DNA of 64,000 bases, taken from NCBI GenBank assembly GCA_012295275.1, contig CM022678.1:6466059-6530058 (forward strand), read 5' to 3'. Shown here one piece after another: positions 63,921-64,000 of this stretch. A model generated the notes under the pieces. It had not been told where the DNA came from, did no database searches, and saw only the letters and a list, made by a program, of their open reading frames with translations. The stretch comes from Chrysomallon squamiferum. Taxonomy: Eukaryota; Mollusca; Gastropoda; Neomphalida; Peltospiridae. Numbering within the stretch: the first letter of the stretch is position 1; each line of letters starts with the position of its first letter. A program made the translations under genes and the position numbers.

Positions 63921-64000
63921 TTAAATATTTAAATGACATTTAGTCGGTTTAAGTGCCATCAGATTCGAGACTCCGGGTATGAGATTTAAACACAACAAGA

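Larger units (their letters stand above)
60731..64000. other. Intergenic region at the right edge
   Basis: Poly-A of about 37 bases at 61314-61354, (ACT)n then (AAT)n at 62098-62203, CA runs near 62897-62960, AAAT runs near 63709-63729. One unassigned ORF and one possible first exon are listed separately. Confidence 0.6.

Overview
The window is animal nuclear DNA. It is very AT-rich and full of microsatellites, and its genes are split into small exons by GT-AG introns (one is GC-AG). The protein families point to an invertebrate bilaterian, most likely a mollusc: an aspartyl/asparaginyl beta-hydroxylase (ASPH) with a Lys/Glu luminal repeat, an NKAIN membrane protein, and a tandem pair of rho-class (fish 'GST A'-like) glutathione S-transferases. 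The mollusc call is inference; no rRNA, tRNA or mitochondrial marker is present. I found no prokaryotic feature, CRISPR array or intact transposase.

Layout. (1) 449-17629, minus strand: ASPH, nine coding exons. The window ends before the catalytic 2-oxoglutarate dioxygenase core. (2) 17630-20212: intergenic space between divergent genes. (3) 20213-37213, plus strand: NKAIN. Four constant exons and a fifth with an internal donor lead to three possible C-termini, ending at 28367, 33206 and 37213. A long AT-rich 3' region follows to about 42350. (4) 45498-51856, minus strand: rho-class GST copy A, six exons, 225 aa. (5) 56275-60563, minus strand: GST copy B, six exons of matching size and phase, 226 aa, with a TATA box and an antioxidant-response-like site upstream. 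(6) 60564-64000: intergenic DNA with one unexplained ORF and a possible first exon at the right edge.

ASPH and NKAIN are unrelated proteins; ASPH works in the ER membrane and lumen, NKAIN in the plasma membrane. The two GSTs are recent tandem paralogues for glutathione conjugation.

The most unusual signals are: (a) tandem repeat arrays whose unit is a copy of an exon edge plus its splice site. Two are in ASPH (about 18 and about 20 extra copies of a 5' splice site) and a smaller one is in GST copy B (3' splice site). (b) Ten perfect TGACGTCA (CRE/ATF) palindromes between 42.5 and 63.9 kb, and none found in the first 42 kb. (c) A GC-AG intron in ASPH confirmed by reading frame. (d) Two reading-frame breaks in ASPH, both inside or beside repeats, so assembly error and real damage must be told apart. 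(e) A 1.1-kb foldback element in NKAIN intron 1. I did not find a clearly new multi-gene system. All exon boundaries were read by eye from splice sites, phase and remembered family similarity; no alignment was run.
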